In this document: positions 22,656 to 36,224 of the stretch, piece by piece
Position numbering within the stretch: position 1 is the first letter of the stretch
Layout of the letters: every line of letters begins with the position of its first letter
Made by a program: the position numbers and the translations under genes
Assembly (NCBI RefSeq): GCF_964340395.1
Contig: NC_135549.1
Location: 30,352,832-30,416,831 of the forward strand
DNA from: Glandiceps talaboti
Taxonomy: Eukaryota > Hemichordata > Enteropneusta > Spengelidae
Reading direction: 5' to 3'
Length of the DNA stretch: 64,000 nucleotides
Notes under the pieces: model-generated
The model's input: the letters and a program-made list of their open reading frames with translations, nothing else
The model's database searches: none
Told to the model about the DNA's origin: nothing

Positions 22656-23729
22656 ATGCATACATTATTGATTAAGCTATATGTATGTGTTTTGTTAATA
22701 CAGTATTTCGTCTTCATACCAAAGCTAATCTCTGCCGTAGAACATCGTAACATCGTTCGTAACATGGATCATCAGCTTGCTTCAAATATATCCACAAATT
22801 ATTCATTCATTAGAAATGTGACTTTTGAGAATCCTTTTCCTGTAAATAGTGCTGAGCTGAACGGATTGGACATCATTCAGGCTTTGCTTTCCGTACTTAC
22901 CATTCTTACTAATACAGGAGTAATCATCGTCGTGTTTAGGTGTAAGACACTGAGGAAGAATCGTAACAATTTCTTCTTGTTTAACTCGTGCATCACCAAC
23001 CTGTTGTTCGGCATCGTAGTAGCTCTTCACATCGTGCAATTTGTCACAGCACAAAACGCCTGTGGATTTAGAGTACTATTATTGTTACTGAGTACCAGTT
23101 TATTGATGGAAAACATCATTTCAATCATACTGATGTCAGTTCAGAGGTTATATTACATTCAGTATCCATCCATGTACCTGAAGTATGTAAATCACAAGAA
23201 CGTAGTCATTGCTGTTGTAGTATCTTGGTGCATAGCCCTCCTACTACCAATGATACCAGTCTTTACAATTTCGGGCGATAACATTTGTAACCGACAGATG
23301 TTTCCGACACCAGCTTTGCGTACAGTTATGCATGTTATGCTTTCCGTGGCACCCATACCTGTAATTGTATATATCAATATGAAAATCTTGCGGACCATAC
23401 GTATACAACAGCGACGCATCAACGTACAGGGAACGACAAATCACCAATCAAGCCCAACTCTGCATCCTGGCGAGGTGAGGGTCGCACGAGAATCAGTGCT
23501 CATGAATTATACGTATGCTTCCCTTATAGTCTTAAGTAAGTTGTTCGCAATTACCATTCATCATTGGCAAATTGAAAAAACACAACTCTATTCTCGTTTT
23601 ATTGTAATTAATATTCATGGACTTATAAGTCCAGTCTTATACGTTTGTATTTTTAAAGACATACGAAGACGTATTAGACTAAGTTTACCGTGTAAAAACA
23701 ACTCGGTAGATGCACAAATCATCACATAG
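22656..23729 (+). CDS. Class A (rhodopsin-like) G-protein-coupled receptor, orphan, single exon
   Basis: The only intact host-type gene. It is a 357-residue integral plasma-membrane protein with seven hydrophobic segments (about residues 72-95, 106-130, 139-162, 183-204, 222-244, 281-302, 314-333). The first about 28 residues are very hydrophobic and may be a signal peptide; a second possible start is Met37 (22764). N-glycosylation sequons are at 44, 48 and 54. Cys136 and Cys211 can make the usual disulfide between helix 3 and the second extracellular loop. Signature motifs are altered: DRY is VQR (R164 kept), the helix-2 aspartate is asparagine (ITNLLFG), and NPxxY is SPVLY (325-329). Cys346 may be palmitoylated. 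The ligand cannot be read from sequence. Such intronless orphan receptors form large expansions in invertebrate deuterostomes and molluscs. Confidence 0.85.
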   Translation: MHTLLIKLYVCVLLIQYFVFIPKLISAVEHRNIVRNMDHQLASNISTNYSFIRNVTFENPFPVNSAELNGLDIIQALLSVLTILTNTGVIIVVFRCKTLRKNRNNFFLFNSCITNLLFGIVVALHIVQFVTAQNACGFRVLLLLLSTSLLMENIISIILMSVQRLYYIQYPSMYLKYVNHKNVVIAVVVSWCIALLLPMIPVFTISGDNICNRQMFPTPALRTVMHVMLSVAPIPVIVYINMKILRTIRIQQRRINVQGTTNHQSSPTLHPGEVRVARESVLMNYTYASLIVLSKLFAITIHHWQIEKTQLYSRFIVINIHGLISPVLYVCIFKDIRRRIRLSLPCKNNSVDAQIIT

Positions 23730-24112
23730 GCCTTCATGAGAGTGAGTGTAGACATGTATAGCACCTTAATCAGTCACGTCGTACGTTGACTCTAGTGTTT
23801 GCTTTGTAGAGATGTCTTGTAATACATTCTGATAAAGAAATACGTGGGTTGGCTACCATGAGGTGCTACTCCTTCAGGAAGAGCTGCTTAATTTTAGGTC
23901 AAATTAGTCTTCTTCTTCATCTTTTGAAACTTGAAAGTACAGTATTTGTAACCATGTATCTCAAAGCAACTTCATGTTCATCTAGAATCAATGACGTGTG
24001 TTTAACTATAACGATATTAATAAAACCAGCCAGGTGGTCAGCTTTATATTCGGTGAACCATAATTGTTGGTTTTGTGTGAGTCTATTACTCCAATGCCTA
24101 GCCCATGAGAAC
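23730..24112. other. 3' flank of the GPCR gene
   Basis: AT-rich with no clear coding signal. It may include the 3' UTR; ATTAATAAAACC at about 24015 is a weak poly(A)-signal candidate. Confidence 0.35.
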
Positions 24113-24392
24113 ATGTTGTCCGAGATAGTCCATGTACAACTAGCACCCGAGAAAGCTCACGTGAACCTTTAAGCCAAGACAAACCAACTTAGGTGAATTT
24201 AGCATCTGAGACAACCAACGTGTACCTGGTACCGGTACGAGTCAGCCCAAGTGAACCTGACACATCGGAGACAGCCCATGTGAAACTTTAAGCTAAGACA
24301 GACTATGTGAATCTGGCATCAGAGATAGCCCACACGAATCTGGTACTTGTACAACACAGCCAAGTTGAATGAACATGGTATCCGAGACCTCT
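24113..24392 (+). repeat. Degenerate minisatellite, about 30-bp units
   Basis: Repeated, diverged units of the form GAGACAGCCCATGTGAACCT-GGCACC (for example at 24120, 24150, 24210, 24270, 24325), with interspersed TTTAAGC(C/T)AAGACA. It does not behave as coding sequence. Confidence 0.65.
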
Positions 24393-25944
24393 TTATCGTT
24401 TAGTGATGAGTGGGGGTGAGAGGAGGTCTTTTATAATGAAATCTGTTTTGTACCCCAATACAAACAATTCTAAAAATATCAGATTGAAAAATAGGAAAAC
24501 ATTTGTTGTGCATGGCACTAAAATACATTTATTGTGCCAATAAAAGAGATATTTTTCCTCACTACATACTGGCTTTGTATTCATAGCACTACATAATACT
24601 ACATAGTGATTTGAAATTGATTGTGCTGTGTGCAACAATAGTACCAATTTAGTTAGAAGGGATGGGGAAGGGGTTCTGAGGCCTTACCAAAAGAATGATT
24701 TTTTACCTACTGATCTCACCCCTAATGTGTTGATTTATCATACATGTACAAACTATTTAACTGTTACTTTGCATAGCTATAGTACGAACTACATGTCTTA
24801 TCAAAAATTACTTTTCAGTGTTTGTGTTTCACTTCTCTGATACCTGTGACCATCACCAAGTTTAATACATGTTACCGGGCTACATGTGAAACACCCTTTT
24901 CTTTTGCTATTGTATTACACCATAAACTACCAAGAAAGAAATATATTCCAAGGTGAACACAATATTAATCGAATTCTCAGAGAATATATATTTAATATGT
25001 GAATGACCGATAAACAAAGTTATAAACACAGATTTGTTTGATGATGATCTAGTAGCCTGGACTTCTATAGTACTGACACTGATTTTACATCTCCCCTGGA
25101 ATATCTAGTATCCACATTGAGTGACTGTATACTGCAAGTACAATTTTGTCAGCAGATCATAATAATACATTTCCTTGTTATTAGAATGTATTTATTTTCA
25201 AGGCTACCATGTTGCCAGCAATATACTGGGCAACATAGCCAATAGTAAGTGAATTGAATTAGTTGTAGTAATCTAGTTTAGAAACTGCTGTAGTACAGAA
25301 AACATTTTTACGACATTTTTTAATTTCTATTTGAAACCAATGACATTTATCACATTTCATTATTCAAAACCTTTCAAAAAAATTGCATCGTATGCTAATG
25401 AAGGCATGACTCAAGCAATGGTGACCTGGCAGAAAAGAGGTAATGACAACATGAAAAATCCAAGACAGCTAGAAAGAGATAGCGATAAGGAACTTCTTAG
25501 ATGATGTATACTGGTCACAAACATTCACGAGTAGATGGCAGAACACACACTTACACGATTGGTAAAAGTTTAACTTCAAACTGGCTTTATTATTTAAATG
25601 AAATAGAGCCAAAGAGAAAAAAATAGGTTTTCCGTCTAAGGAAAAATTCAATAGTGATGTGATTACTTGGTTTTCTTTTTTAAGAATACGATTATACACT
25701 GAGGAAAGAAACCTGCCATATATATAAAGTCCTAATAATGTATACATAATCTACACAAAAACCAGATACTATAATTCATTTTAACATAATCAATAACAAC
25801 TGGTTAAAACTGTACATATTATGTGCACTGATACATTATTGGAATATAGACTTAGTATTTTGACCATGTTAAAAGTCACGTACACTCCAATGACGTACAT
25901 GCAGGCCACAAACCTTGCTTTACTTTCAATCAATTGAAGAAGTA
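24393..25944. other. AT-rich non-coding region
   Basis: No conserved frame and no repeat recognised beyond short low-complexity runs. Confidence 0.5.
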
Positions 25945-27116
25945 ATTCAAAAGTACCTAACGATTTCAGGCCCGTGGCCCTTACTTCACTTGTGATGAAA
26001 ACACTTGAAAAAATTATGAAATCATTCATCTTATCCATGACAGAGGATATGTTAGATCCTCTACAATTTGCCTATAGAACGGGAAGAGGTGTTGATGATG
26101 CAAAACTGTACATCCTTAATGAGTTATACAAACATCTTGAGAAACCCGGTGCTCATGCCAGAATACTATTTGCAGACTTTTCGTCAGCCTTTAATACCGT
26201 GCAGCCTCACATCCTAGCGAATAAACTTCTTTCAAACTTTAAGCTCAATAACCAAATGGTACTATGGGTAATCAATTTCCTCAACAACAGATCTCAAAGG
26301 GTTTTTGTCAACGGTCATCTGTCGGATTCGCTTCAAACTTGTACTGGCTCTCCTCAGGGATGTGTATTGTCTCCGCTGCTCTATATCCTTTATACAGCTG
26401 ACTGCAGAAGCAAACATGATGGCCGTCATCTTGTGAAATTTGCAGATGACAGTGCCCTTGTCTCACTTCTGCAGGGGTCAGAACAACATCACGGACCCGC
26501 ACTAGATGAATTTGTAAACTGGTGCGACAATTCCTATCTGAACTTAAATATATCTAAAACAAAGGATATGATCATCGACTTTAGGAGACAACAACATAGT
26601 GTTGAGGAGACCACAGTACATGGTCAAGTAGTCGAATTAGTACGACAATATCCTTATTTAGGTTCCATCCTTGATGACAAGTTACAATGGGATATAAATA
26701 CAGAGGCTATTTTGAAAAAGGGTCAGCAGCGTTTGTACTTTCTTCGGAAACTGGCATCTTTTTCAGTAGATAACACCATACTATCATTGTTTTACAAATC
26801 TTTCATTGAAAGCATACTAAGCTTTTCTGTTATCTGCTGGTTTTGTAATTTAAATTTGAAGAACAGAAATTCTCTGGAAAGAATTGTCACCATAAGTTCA
26901 AAAATTATTGGCGTACCACAAAGAAGTCTTTTGTCATTTTACAATCAACAAATCGTGAGAAAGGCTCGTTCAATTTTAGATACAGACCACATTTTAACAA
27001 ATGAATTCGATTTCCTGCCATCAGGAAGACGTCTTAGATGCCCAACTTGCAGGACAAACCGTCATAAGAACTCTTTTATTCCATCCGCTGTGCGGCTTTT
27101 AAATAAGACATTTTAG
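25945..27116 (+). mobile_element. LINE fragment with long intact RT ORF (relic 3)
   Basis: From NDFRPVALTS (about 25955) a single frame of about 385 residues is open to the stop at 27116. It contains MKTLEKIMKSF, DPLQFAYRTGRGVDDAKLYI, FADFSSAFNTVQPHIL (about 26171), TGSPQGCVLSPLLYILYTADC (about 26341), KFADDSALVSLL (about 26437) and the thumb with NLNISKTKDMIIDFRR, then a C-terminal half ending SFIPSAVRLLNKTF. The pattern VDDA.L..LN...HLE with SSAFNTVQPH fits the L2/Rex-type non-LTR elements I know from fish and invertebrates. It is 5'-truncated, with no endonuclease, but no stop interrupts it, so it is the youngest LINE here. Its 3' UTR seems to continue at 27117-27220 and 28124-28212, interrupted by another element. 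Confidence 0.8.
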
Positions 27117-27220
27117 ATACTCATTTTGTAGTAAGAATTGTTTTTAATGTTCTGTAACCTCTTTTCGTGTTTTTTTTTCTTTGTACCAGTCTGTTGCCTC
27201 TTATTTTCCGTCTATATTTT

Positions 27221-28123
27221 TAGTCCCCGCGGACGAAGTCCCGAACGGGGACTTATGGATTGGGTTCCGTCTGTCCGTCCGTCCGTGCGTCCGTCCGTCC
27301 GTCCGCAGCCGTTTCTTGGAGATGCCTGGACCGATTATTTTCAAACTTGGTACAGGGGCAACATGCTATGGCATACATATGCACGTCAATTTGTTTTATG
27401 ATACGATCCAATATGGCCGCCTAGCAACCATTTTGTTTGCGAATTTTCCCTGTCTCAAGCCATAACTCAGACATGCTTGAACAGATCTCATTCAAAGTTG
27501 GTATTAGGATAGTGTTCTATGCCATACATGTGCATATTCATTGTTGTCATGATACGATCCAATATGGCCGCCTGGTAGCCATTTTGTTTGCGAATTTTCA
27601 TGTCCAAAGCCATAACTCAGACATGCTTGAACAGATCTCATTCAAAGTTGGTATTACGACAGTGTTCTATGACATACATGTGCATATCCATTTTCGTTTT
27701 GATACGATCCAATATGGCTGCCTGGCAGCCATTTTGTTTGTGAATTTTCCATGTCCAAAGCCATTACTAAGACATGCTTGAACAGATCTCATTCAAAGTT
27801 GGTATTAGGACAGCGTTCTATGACATACATGTGCATATCCATTTTCGTCGTGATACGATCCAATATGGCTGCCTGGCAGCCATTTTGTTTGTGAATTTTC
27901 CATGTCCAAAGCCATAACTCATACTCCATTTTCATCGTGATATGATCCCCCATACCCAACCAATCCTTTATTGTTGGAGGCATATTCCATGTCCAACAAG
28001 CACACACAACATATCTAAGTCTGTTTGTTTTAGGTTCAAAAATGTTGTTGCGTGATCAGAGTAGTGATAATTCCTTAAAACCCAATTATAGCGGGGACTA
28101 TGTCATTCTCAATGACTTGTTGA
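27221..28123 (+). mobile_element. Non-autonomous element, AGTCCCCGC-ended, with 150-bp internal tandem units (copy 1)
   Basis: Begins TAGTCCCCGC (27221-27230), which is mirrored by GCGGGGACTA (28091-28100), so the two ends form a 10-bp inverted repeat including TA. A hairpin AGTCCCCG...CGGGGACT follows at the left end, then a (TCCG)n-like tract (about 27265-27305), then about three and a half tandem units of 150-151 bp (starts near 27523, 27673, 27824). A second copy at 29.6-30.7 kb also shares the sequence TATGTCATTCTCAATGACTT past the right inverted repeat, so the true end may lie near 28123. No coding frame is plausible. Confidence 0.7.
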
Positions 28124-28212
28124 TGTGTATATTTGTTGTATGTTCTGTCCGCCAAAATGAATTGCCCATTTGGGATAAATAAAGTTATTGAATTGAATTG
28201 AATTGAATTGAA
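28124..28212 (+). repeat. LINE 3' tail with (ATTGA)n
   Basis: TGGGATAAATAAAGTTATTG followed by about five ATTGA units (28186-28212). Such a tail is typical of the 3' end of non-LTR retrotransposons and probably belongs to the LINE whose ORF ends at 27116. Confidence 0.6.
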
Positions 28213-30711
<2,499 letters not shown>

Positions 30712-30795
30712 TTAAGTTATTAAACTAGGTACATGATTACAGTAATATATTACCATGTTGTTGTCGTTAAATTACTAGCAAAAGTAACTTTCTTA

Positions 30796-31570
30796 AAACC
30801 CAACACAAGTTAAGGCAATGAAATGAAGACATACAAAGTTGTCTTTCCGTAAAGGATATATAGTTACTTTATCATTAATCACAAACACAAATGCCATTTC
30901 GATATTCAGTTCTTGTCTTAACCACTGGAAATCGAAAAACTCCGTTGCCATTAAATTATTCCAACACAAGTTAAGGCAATGAAATGAAGACATACAAAGT
31001 TGTCTTTCCGTAAAGGATATATAGTTACTTTATCATTAATCACAAACACAAATGCTATTTCGATATTCAGTTCTTGTCTTTATTAACCCCTGGAAATCGA
31101 AAAACTTTCTGCAGGTGTTATTTAAATTTCATTGAATTCTTTTCACGACAGAGCTGACGAAATTTAGTTCCTAGTGAGAGTCATGGCCAAACATATTCTT
31201 TTACTTGACAAATCCGATGACGCCACGACTACATTATCATCTAGCAAGTGTAGATTGTTTGACTTTAGGCAATGGAATGAAGACATACAGAGTTGTCTTT
31301 CCGTAAGGATATATAGTTACTTTATCATTAATCACAAACACAAATGCCATTTCGATATTCAGTTCTTGTTTTTATTAACCCCTGCAAATCGAAAAACTCT
31401 TCTTTCTGCAGGACTGGTGTTATTTAAATTTTATTGAATTCTTTTAACGACTGAGCTGAAGAAATTTTGTTCCTAGTGAGAGTCATGGCCAAACATATTC
31501 CTTTACCTGGCAAATCCGATGACACCACGACTAAATTGTCATCTAGGAAACGTAGGTTGTTTGACTTTGT
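30796..31570 (+). repeat. Triplicated segment, period 161 bp and 293 bp
   Basis: The sequence GGCAATG..ATGAAGACATAC..AGTTGTCTTTCCGTAA recurs at about 30814, 30975 and 31268, each followed by ACTTTATCATTAATCACAAACACAAATG and TTCAGTTCTTGT. The last two copies also share a coding-like stretch (MAKHI.L..KSDD.TT.LSS.K.RLFDF). The junction at 31262-31268 is TTTGACTTTAGGCAATG, where the coding-like unit meets the next copy. Diverged copies lie at 17.6 and 35.3 kb. Confidence 0.8.
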
Positions 31571-31670
31571 CTGCGCCATTGCACATAAATTATTTGGTGT
31601 TTCGACATACAAACAAATCAAGACTTTAGTCAAACAAATGGGATCCTTGAGAAGAATACTTTTCCTATGA
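31464..31670 (+). CDS. Unrecognised small ORF at the end of the triplication
   Basis: Frame beginning MAKHIPLPGKSDDTTTKLSS (ATG 31485; an upstream in-frame ATG is at 31467), then KRRLFDFVCAIAHKLFGVST, with a stop at 31668-31670. It may be the start of a longer spliced gene or a relic. The unit is present twice (also at 31182-31265). I do not recognise it. Confidence 0.25.
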   Translation: MLFLVRVMAKHIPLPGKSDDTTTKLSSRKRRLFDFVCAIAHKLFGVSTYKQIKTLVKQMGSLRRILFL

Positions 31671-31758
31671 CAAACCAACCAACTTACAGACACTTATGCC
31701 CTTTTTCGGAAGTCACGGACAAACGTATTTCTAAATCTATGGCAGCAGATTAATTCTA
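31671..31758. other. Short spacer before the CACTG element
   Basis: Non-coding. The last three bases before the element are CTA. Confidence 0.4.
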
Positions 31759-31793
31759 CACTGTAAATATAGCGGACGGCAGACGCGTAATTA

Positions 31794-31930
31794 CGTGTTC
31801 AAAATTTAGACGTCGGTGTTCAAATCTGAACATCCAGTGTTCATAATGTTAACGCCATGTTAAATATTACAAACACTGATGTTCTGAACCTGCACACAAT
31901 GTGTTAACAAACCATCTCCTTCAAGTGTTC
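31794..31930. repeat. Subterminal GTGTTCA array, left
   Basis: About 7-8 diverged copies of GTGTTCA/TGAACAC-like motifs in both orientations (for example 31795, 31819, 31841, 31926). Confidence 0.6.
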
Positions 31931-32540
31931 AAAAACAATGCAATACAGAAATTTTGCAATATGTGTGAAACAATTAACAATCTTTAGGTTGTTTTACTCT
32001 ACTATGGATATGTCAAAATTGCAACTGTCTCGCTGTCCGGCAAACATACATAATTTTGATATAACGCATATCACACCAAGTGAAAAATATCTCCGGTCTG
32101 CAGTTGACAAAAGCACGTTTTCTCCCCTAAAGGAAGTTCACACAATAGTTTTAGACATTTAGTTTTGGTTGAAATTTTGAAAAATTGCAAAAAAGATCAG
32201 AAAACCATTTCGTTTTTTTTTAGTTTTAACATCGGCGTGTAAGATGGCGTTCTATCCCTAAACACTCGGCGTTTAATTTTCGCGCCTTTTCTCATCCCAT
32301 CATGCATCAAAACGGAAGAAACGACATTTTGTGGAAACGATGCTGTGTGCTGCTTGCAGACGACAGTCGTGATCTCGATCGTGTGGAAGCAAGACCAGAC
32401 TTTGGTAAGGCATTTATCAAACCCCAAAACATGCCATGAAATATTTAGACACATGGAAAGATGTTGTGTAGTACTAAAACTCTCGTCATTGTTACTTCCC
32501 ATCTTGTGGTCACTCACAGTCCAGACACTATCTACGAGGT

Positions 32541-32690
32541 GGTCACCGTCTACCTGGTAGTCACCGTCTACCTGGTAGTCACCGTCTACCTGCTACCTGG
32601 TAGTCACCGTCTACCTGGTGGTCACTGTCTACCTGGTAGTCACCGTCTACCTGGTGGTCACTGTCTACCTGGCAGTGACTGTGTACTTGG
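32541..32690 (+). repeat. 18-bp minisatellite (GTCACCGTCTACCTGGTA)
   Basis: About eight units with small variations (GTCACTGTCTACCTGGTG, one GCTACCTG insertion). It lies inside the CACTG element. Confidence 0.9.
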
Positions 32691-32707
32691 TTACTTTAGT
32701 CACTCAC

Positions 32708-32868
32708 ATAATACATACATACACACATACATACATACATACATACATACATACATACATACATACATAAATAAATAAATACAAACATACATAAATACAT
32801 GCATACATGCATACATACATACATACATACATACACACACATACATACACACACACACATACATACAT

Positions 32869-32901
<33 letters not shown>

Positions 32902-33028
32902 TACATGCATGCATACATCCATACATAATACATACATACATACACACTCATACATACATACATACATACACACACATACATACACATACATACACACACA
33001 CACACACATACACATACACATACATACG
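32708..33028. repeat. (CATA)n/(CA)n compound microsatellite
   Basis: Tetranucleotide CATA units mixed with CACA blocks for about 320 bp. Frames reading as histidine-tyrosine or cysteine-methionine repeats are artefacts. Confidence 0.97.
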
Positions 33029-33529
33029 TTAAAGGTATTTTTCAATACAACCTGCATGTGGCTGTTGAGATTGCTGACCAATGAGTGGAGAATACGTAGA
33101 TAATTCACATTTCTAATATTTTTTATCAGTGCCCACATTAGCACTACTGTGCATTCATTGGATTATATTAGCCTACTAAACTAGTTTTGATTGCAGAGTT
33201 TGTCATTAAATACAGAAGGTTTACACATTTACAGGCTAAGGGTACTAGCTGGACACTAGGTTTTAACATGTTTTCAGGACTAGAACATTTGACATACAAA
33301 ACAAAAACTTAAAAAATCATCAAAAATCATTTTCTTGGGATTTAAAATTACAACATAAAAGTTTAGATTGAATGAAGAGTAATAAAAACAATATAATATG
33401 AAATAATATTTTAGAAGTCTGCTACTGTATCTTGAACAATTTAACATATCTAAGCTCTTGCTAAAATTATTTTCATAACTCATATTACTTATGAGTTATG
33501 AAAATAAGACAGTTTCCTTGTCTTCCAGG

Positions 33530-33870
33530 ATGTTGATGATGCAGACATCAAGGCAAAACTGAAAACAAAGGAACTGACGCCACCACATATCATGCTGTTT
33601 AGAGAAAAGATGTCAGTTACTGGTATTTACATTGTTGGAGACACTGTAACAATCAAGTGCCAGAACAACAGCATCACAACAGGTCTGCTTCAACTGATGT
33701 CCATCTATTACATCTTTGATTTAGACTATCCAAAGTGTTATGCAATGATGTTTGGATTTGTCCAGCTTTTTGTAATGGGAGAACCATTCACTTATGAGAC
33801 TTCAAAGAAGTTCAAGTTTTTTGTTAAAAAATTTAGGCCAACTTTTGACCAGACCGAACTCTCAACATGA
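33530..33870 (+). CDS. C-terminal exon of a SAMD3-like/element-associated protein
   Basis: A 3' splice site (TTTCCTTGTCTTCCAG, ending about 33529) precedes an open frame DVDDADIKAKLKTKELTPPH that runs to a stop at 33868-33870. The pattern IYIVGDTVTIKC, then LLQLMSIYYIFDLDYPKCYA and FVQLFVMGEP, resembles the C-terminal region of multicopy SAM-domain (SAMD3-like) proteins that I associate with EnSpm-type elements of fish and invertebrates. No upstream exon or transposase was found nearby. It sits inside the CACTG element and may be cargo or an element gene. The frame is unbroken over 113 codons. Confidence 0.5.
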
Positions 33871-34839
33871 GTTTACAAGTAGCTGACTGGTAACAAGCTT
33901 AGTAACCACAGTGCGTTTCTCATATAGATCTAAACATAAAACGGTTAGAAACTGCATTGTGATAAGATGTTCTGTCTTTTTTGTATGGATTAACAAATAT
34001 TCCTTATATTCCTATATTGGTGTTCAAATTGTTAGTAATTAGTTTGTTGAAGCAGTTTCAAACGGCAGTTTTCGTTTACAAATTACTTTCAGTTGGGACT
34101 GAAATTTCTACCAGGTTCAACAGCATATGGTTGTTGATACACAGACCAAAACTAATGAAAAGAAGTCAAAATTAGTTTATTAAGTATATTCTTAAAACAC
34201 CGGGGATATATTTCTGACGTTTATCAAGAAAGTACTTGTTAACAAACCCTTTTGTTTTTGAAAGACTTTGTTAGACGAGGAAATTGGTTTTAAACAGACC
34301 AAGGACCCAGTCTGACAACTTCCTGCATATTGGGATTTTTTGTCAACCTGATATGTTGTGTTTACTGAAGTAAAGATACATATGTATCATGTGCATCACA
34401 GAAGCCTTCACTAACTTCTTTTAAATTCAGCATTGTTTTTACAAGAGAAAATGACTTGAAGAAAAAGAGAAAAGAGAAGAGTGTGTTTGAAATGCATTTA
34501 ATTCATATACTTCTTTTCAACACAATTAGCCAAATTTTGAGCTTTTTCAAACCACATTGATGGTAATGTTTTAGAAAACTATGAATACCTGTTTTGTTAG
34601 ATAGTAATTTTCATGCTGCTTACAACATATTTACGAAAATGTTTCACAATGTTTGTGTGGATTTCAAAGTTGTTTATTTTTTATAGAAATGGTGTTCACT
34701 GTTGGTGTTGCCTGTGACTAACTGAACAAAGTGGTCATATTTATGTGTTAATTTTACACAAATTACGTGTACTTGTATTTATTTTCAGAATAAAACATCA
34801 TTTGACAGAATATCACTGGTCTGTTTTATTATCTCAATG
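33871..34839. other. Interior of the CACTG element, non-coding
   Basis: AT-rich. An AATAAAAC signal at about 34790 could end a transcript of the preceding exon. Confidence 0.4.
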
Positions 34840-35215
34840 CTTGAACACCCCCTGAACGCCTAAAATTAAAGATGTACTAAAGGTGTTCAGCTAGAGCATA
34901 TAAGTGTTCTACCTTTTAACACATTTTTCGTTGAACGGCATCCGTACGTTCAAAAAGTGTTACAGCCCCTTGAACGCGTAAATGCGTTCAATTTTTGAAC
35001 ACCTTTCAACGTGCAACCAGTGTTCAGCCACAGAACACCATGGTGTTCAATATAATGGCTGATAAACATGTAGTGTTCAAAATTTGCACAGGTATGTTCA
35101 TAAATGGAATATTGGTGTTAAACATATTTGAACACGTAGTGTTAATATTCTAAACACCTAGACGCGTTCAAAAAGTGTTACAAAAAGGCGTGTAATTGGT
35201 GTTCTATCCTTTAAC
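34840..35215. repeat. Subterminal GTGTTCA array, right
   Basis: Roughly 20 diverged copies of GTGTTCA, GTGTTAA, GAACAC and GTTCAAAAAGTGTTA-type motifs over about 375 bp, denser than at the left end. Many include the CG-containing variant GAACGCG or GCGTTCA. Confidence 0.65.
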
Positions 35216-35231
35216 ATTTAATTTTACAGTG

Positions 35232-36199
35232 ATGTATTCATTCATATTGTTTCAGCCGTTCGTAAATTTGTTTCTATTCGAAATTACTAAATTCTACGGA
35301 GACACGTATCTCTAGAAATGAAGTTGTCTTTACTATAACGGATTTATAGCTACTTGTATATCACAAACATTAATCACAAACACAATTGTCATTTCGAAAT
35401 TATCTTAGCATTTTTCATTCGTTGGTTTGGCTGGTAGTAATTTTAGAAAGCCAGTATCTTTCGTTTCATAAACGTCAAAAGTCAGATACGTACGTAATAA
35501 TAGGAAACAGATTACACCACAATGAAAAGACAGTCAATATGCTTGTTTTGGGTAAATTTAACATACCCCGGATACCAGCAGGTCCCCCTAGGGGGTCCTA
35601 CCAACCCCATTATAATATGCTAAACTCTGAAGAATGGCACACAAATGAAATGACAAACTAAATATAGCCTGCACCGTCACGGACAGACAGCATTGTATTA
35701 TCATTTTGGCGATTCCATAACGTAGAAGGGTAATTTTATCTCCATGTCTATCAATGTAAATGTCTTTTTAAAATTGTTCATACATTTAAGCATACAATTC
35801 TGTCATTTTGATTTCACCCTTCTGTTTATTTTGCTTTATGACAAGAGCTTCTTTGTCATATTCTACAATTTTAGTACAATAGATACCCAACAGTTTTTAA
35901 ATAGTTGTCTCTCTCAATTTCATCACTCGTGTAGCATCGCCAGAGCAGATAGTTTTACTCCTGGTCTGTCTGAATCAATAATTTGTGACTGTAGACACCG
36001 AGCGACAAATTAAAGACCCGATATCGTCACTCTAACAAAGACATGGATTTATAATAGGAAATCCATTTATTTTTTTTTCTATTTCACTTGCACGCCATTC
36101 CTGACACATTAGCTTGAAGTATAACGTTTTTTAACCTAAAGAATCAAGGAGAACATCGCATTCAGAGGGAAAGTAATCATAAATGGACAGCATGGTTAT
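35232..36199. other. Non-coding; diverged copy of the 30.8-kb repeat at 35308-35410
   Basis: ACGAAGTTGTCTTT, ACATTAATCACAAACACAA and GTCATTTCGAAATT-type sequences place a copy here. Otherwise nothing recognised. Confidence 0.5.
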
Positions 36200-36224
36200 C
36201 ACTAGGCTAGATATTAGCCTAGTG
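36200..36224. repeat. Small perfect inverted repeat (10-bp arms)
   Basis: CACTAGGCTA and TAGCCTAGTG around a 5-bp spacer. Confidence 0.8.

Larger units (their letters stand above)
31759..35231. mobile_element. Probable non-autonomous CACTA/EnSpm-type element (CACTG ends)
   Basis: The left end CACTGTAAAT (31759) and right end ATTTTACAGTG (35221-35231) are inverted repeats of about 10 bp. Both ends are followed inward by dense arrays of a short motif, GTGTTCA and its complement (31794-31930 and 34840-35215). CACTR ends with subterminal binding-site arrays are characteristic of CACTA/EnSpm elements, including fish EnSpm copies starting CACTGTAAAA. No matching 3-bp target duplication is visible (CTA left, ATG right). 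The 3.5-kb interior carries minisatellites and one coding exon, but no transposase. Confidence 0.6.

Noticed and set aside
32696-33144. Cysteine/methionine- or histidine/tyrosine-rich frames of up to 146 codons
   Set aside because: Translations of the (CATA)n/(CA)n tract.
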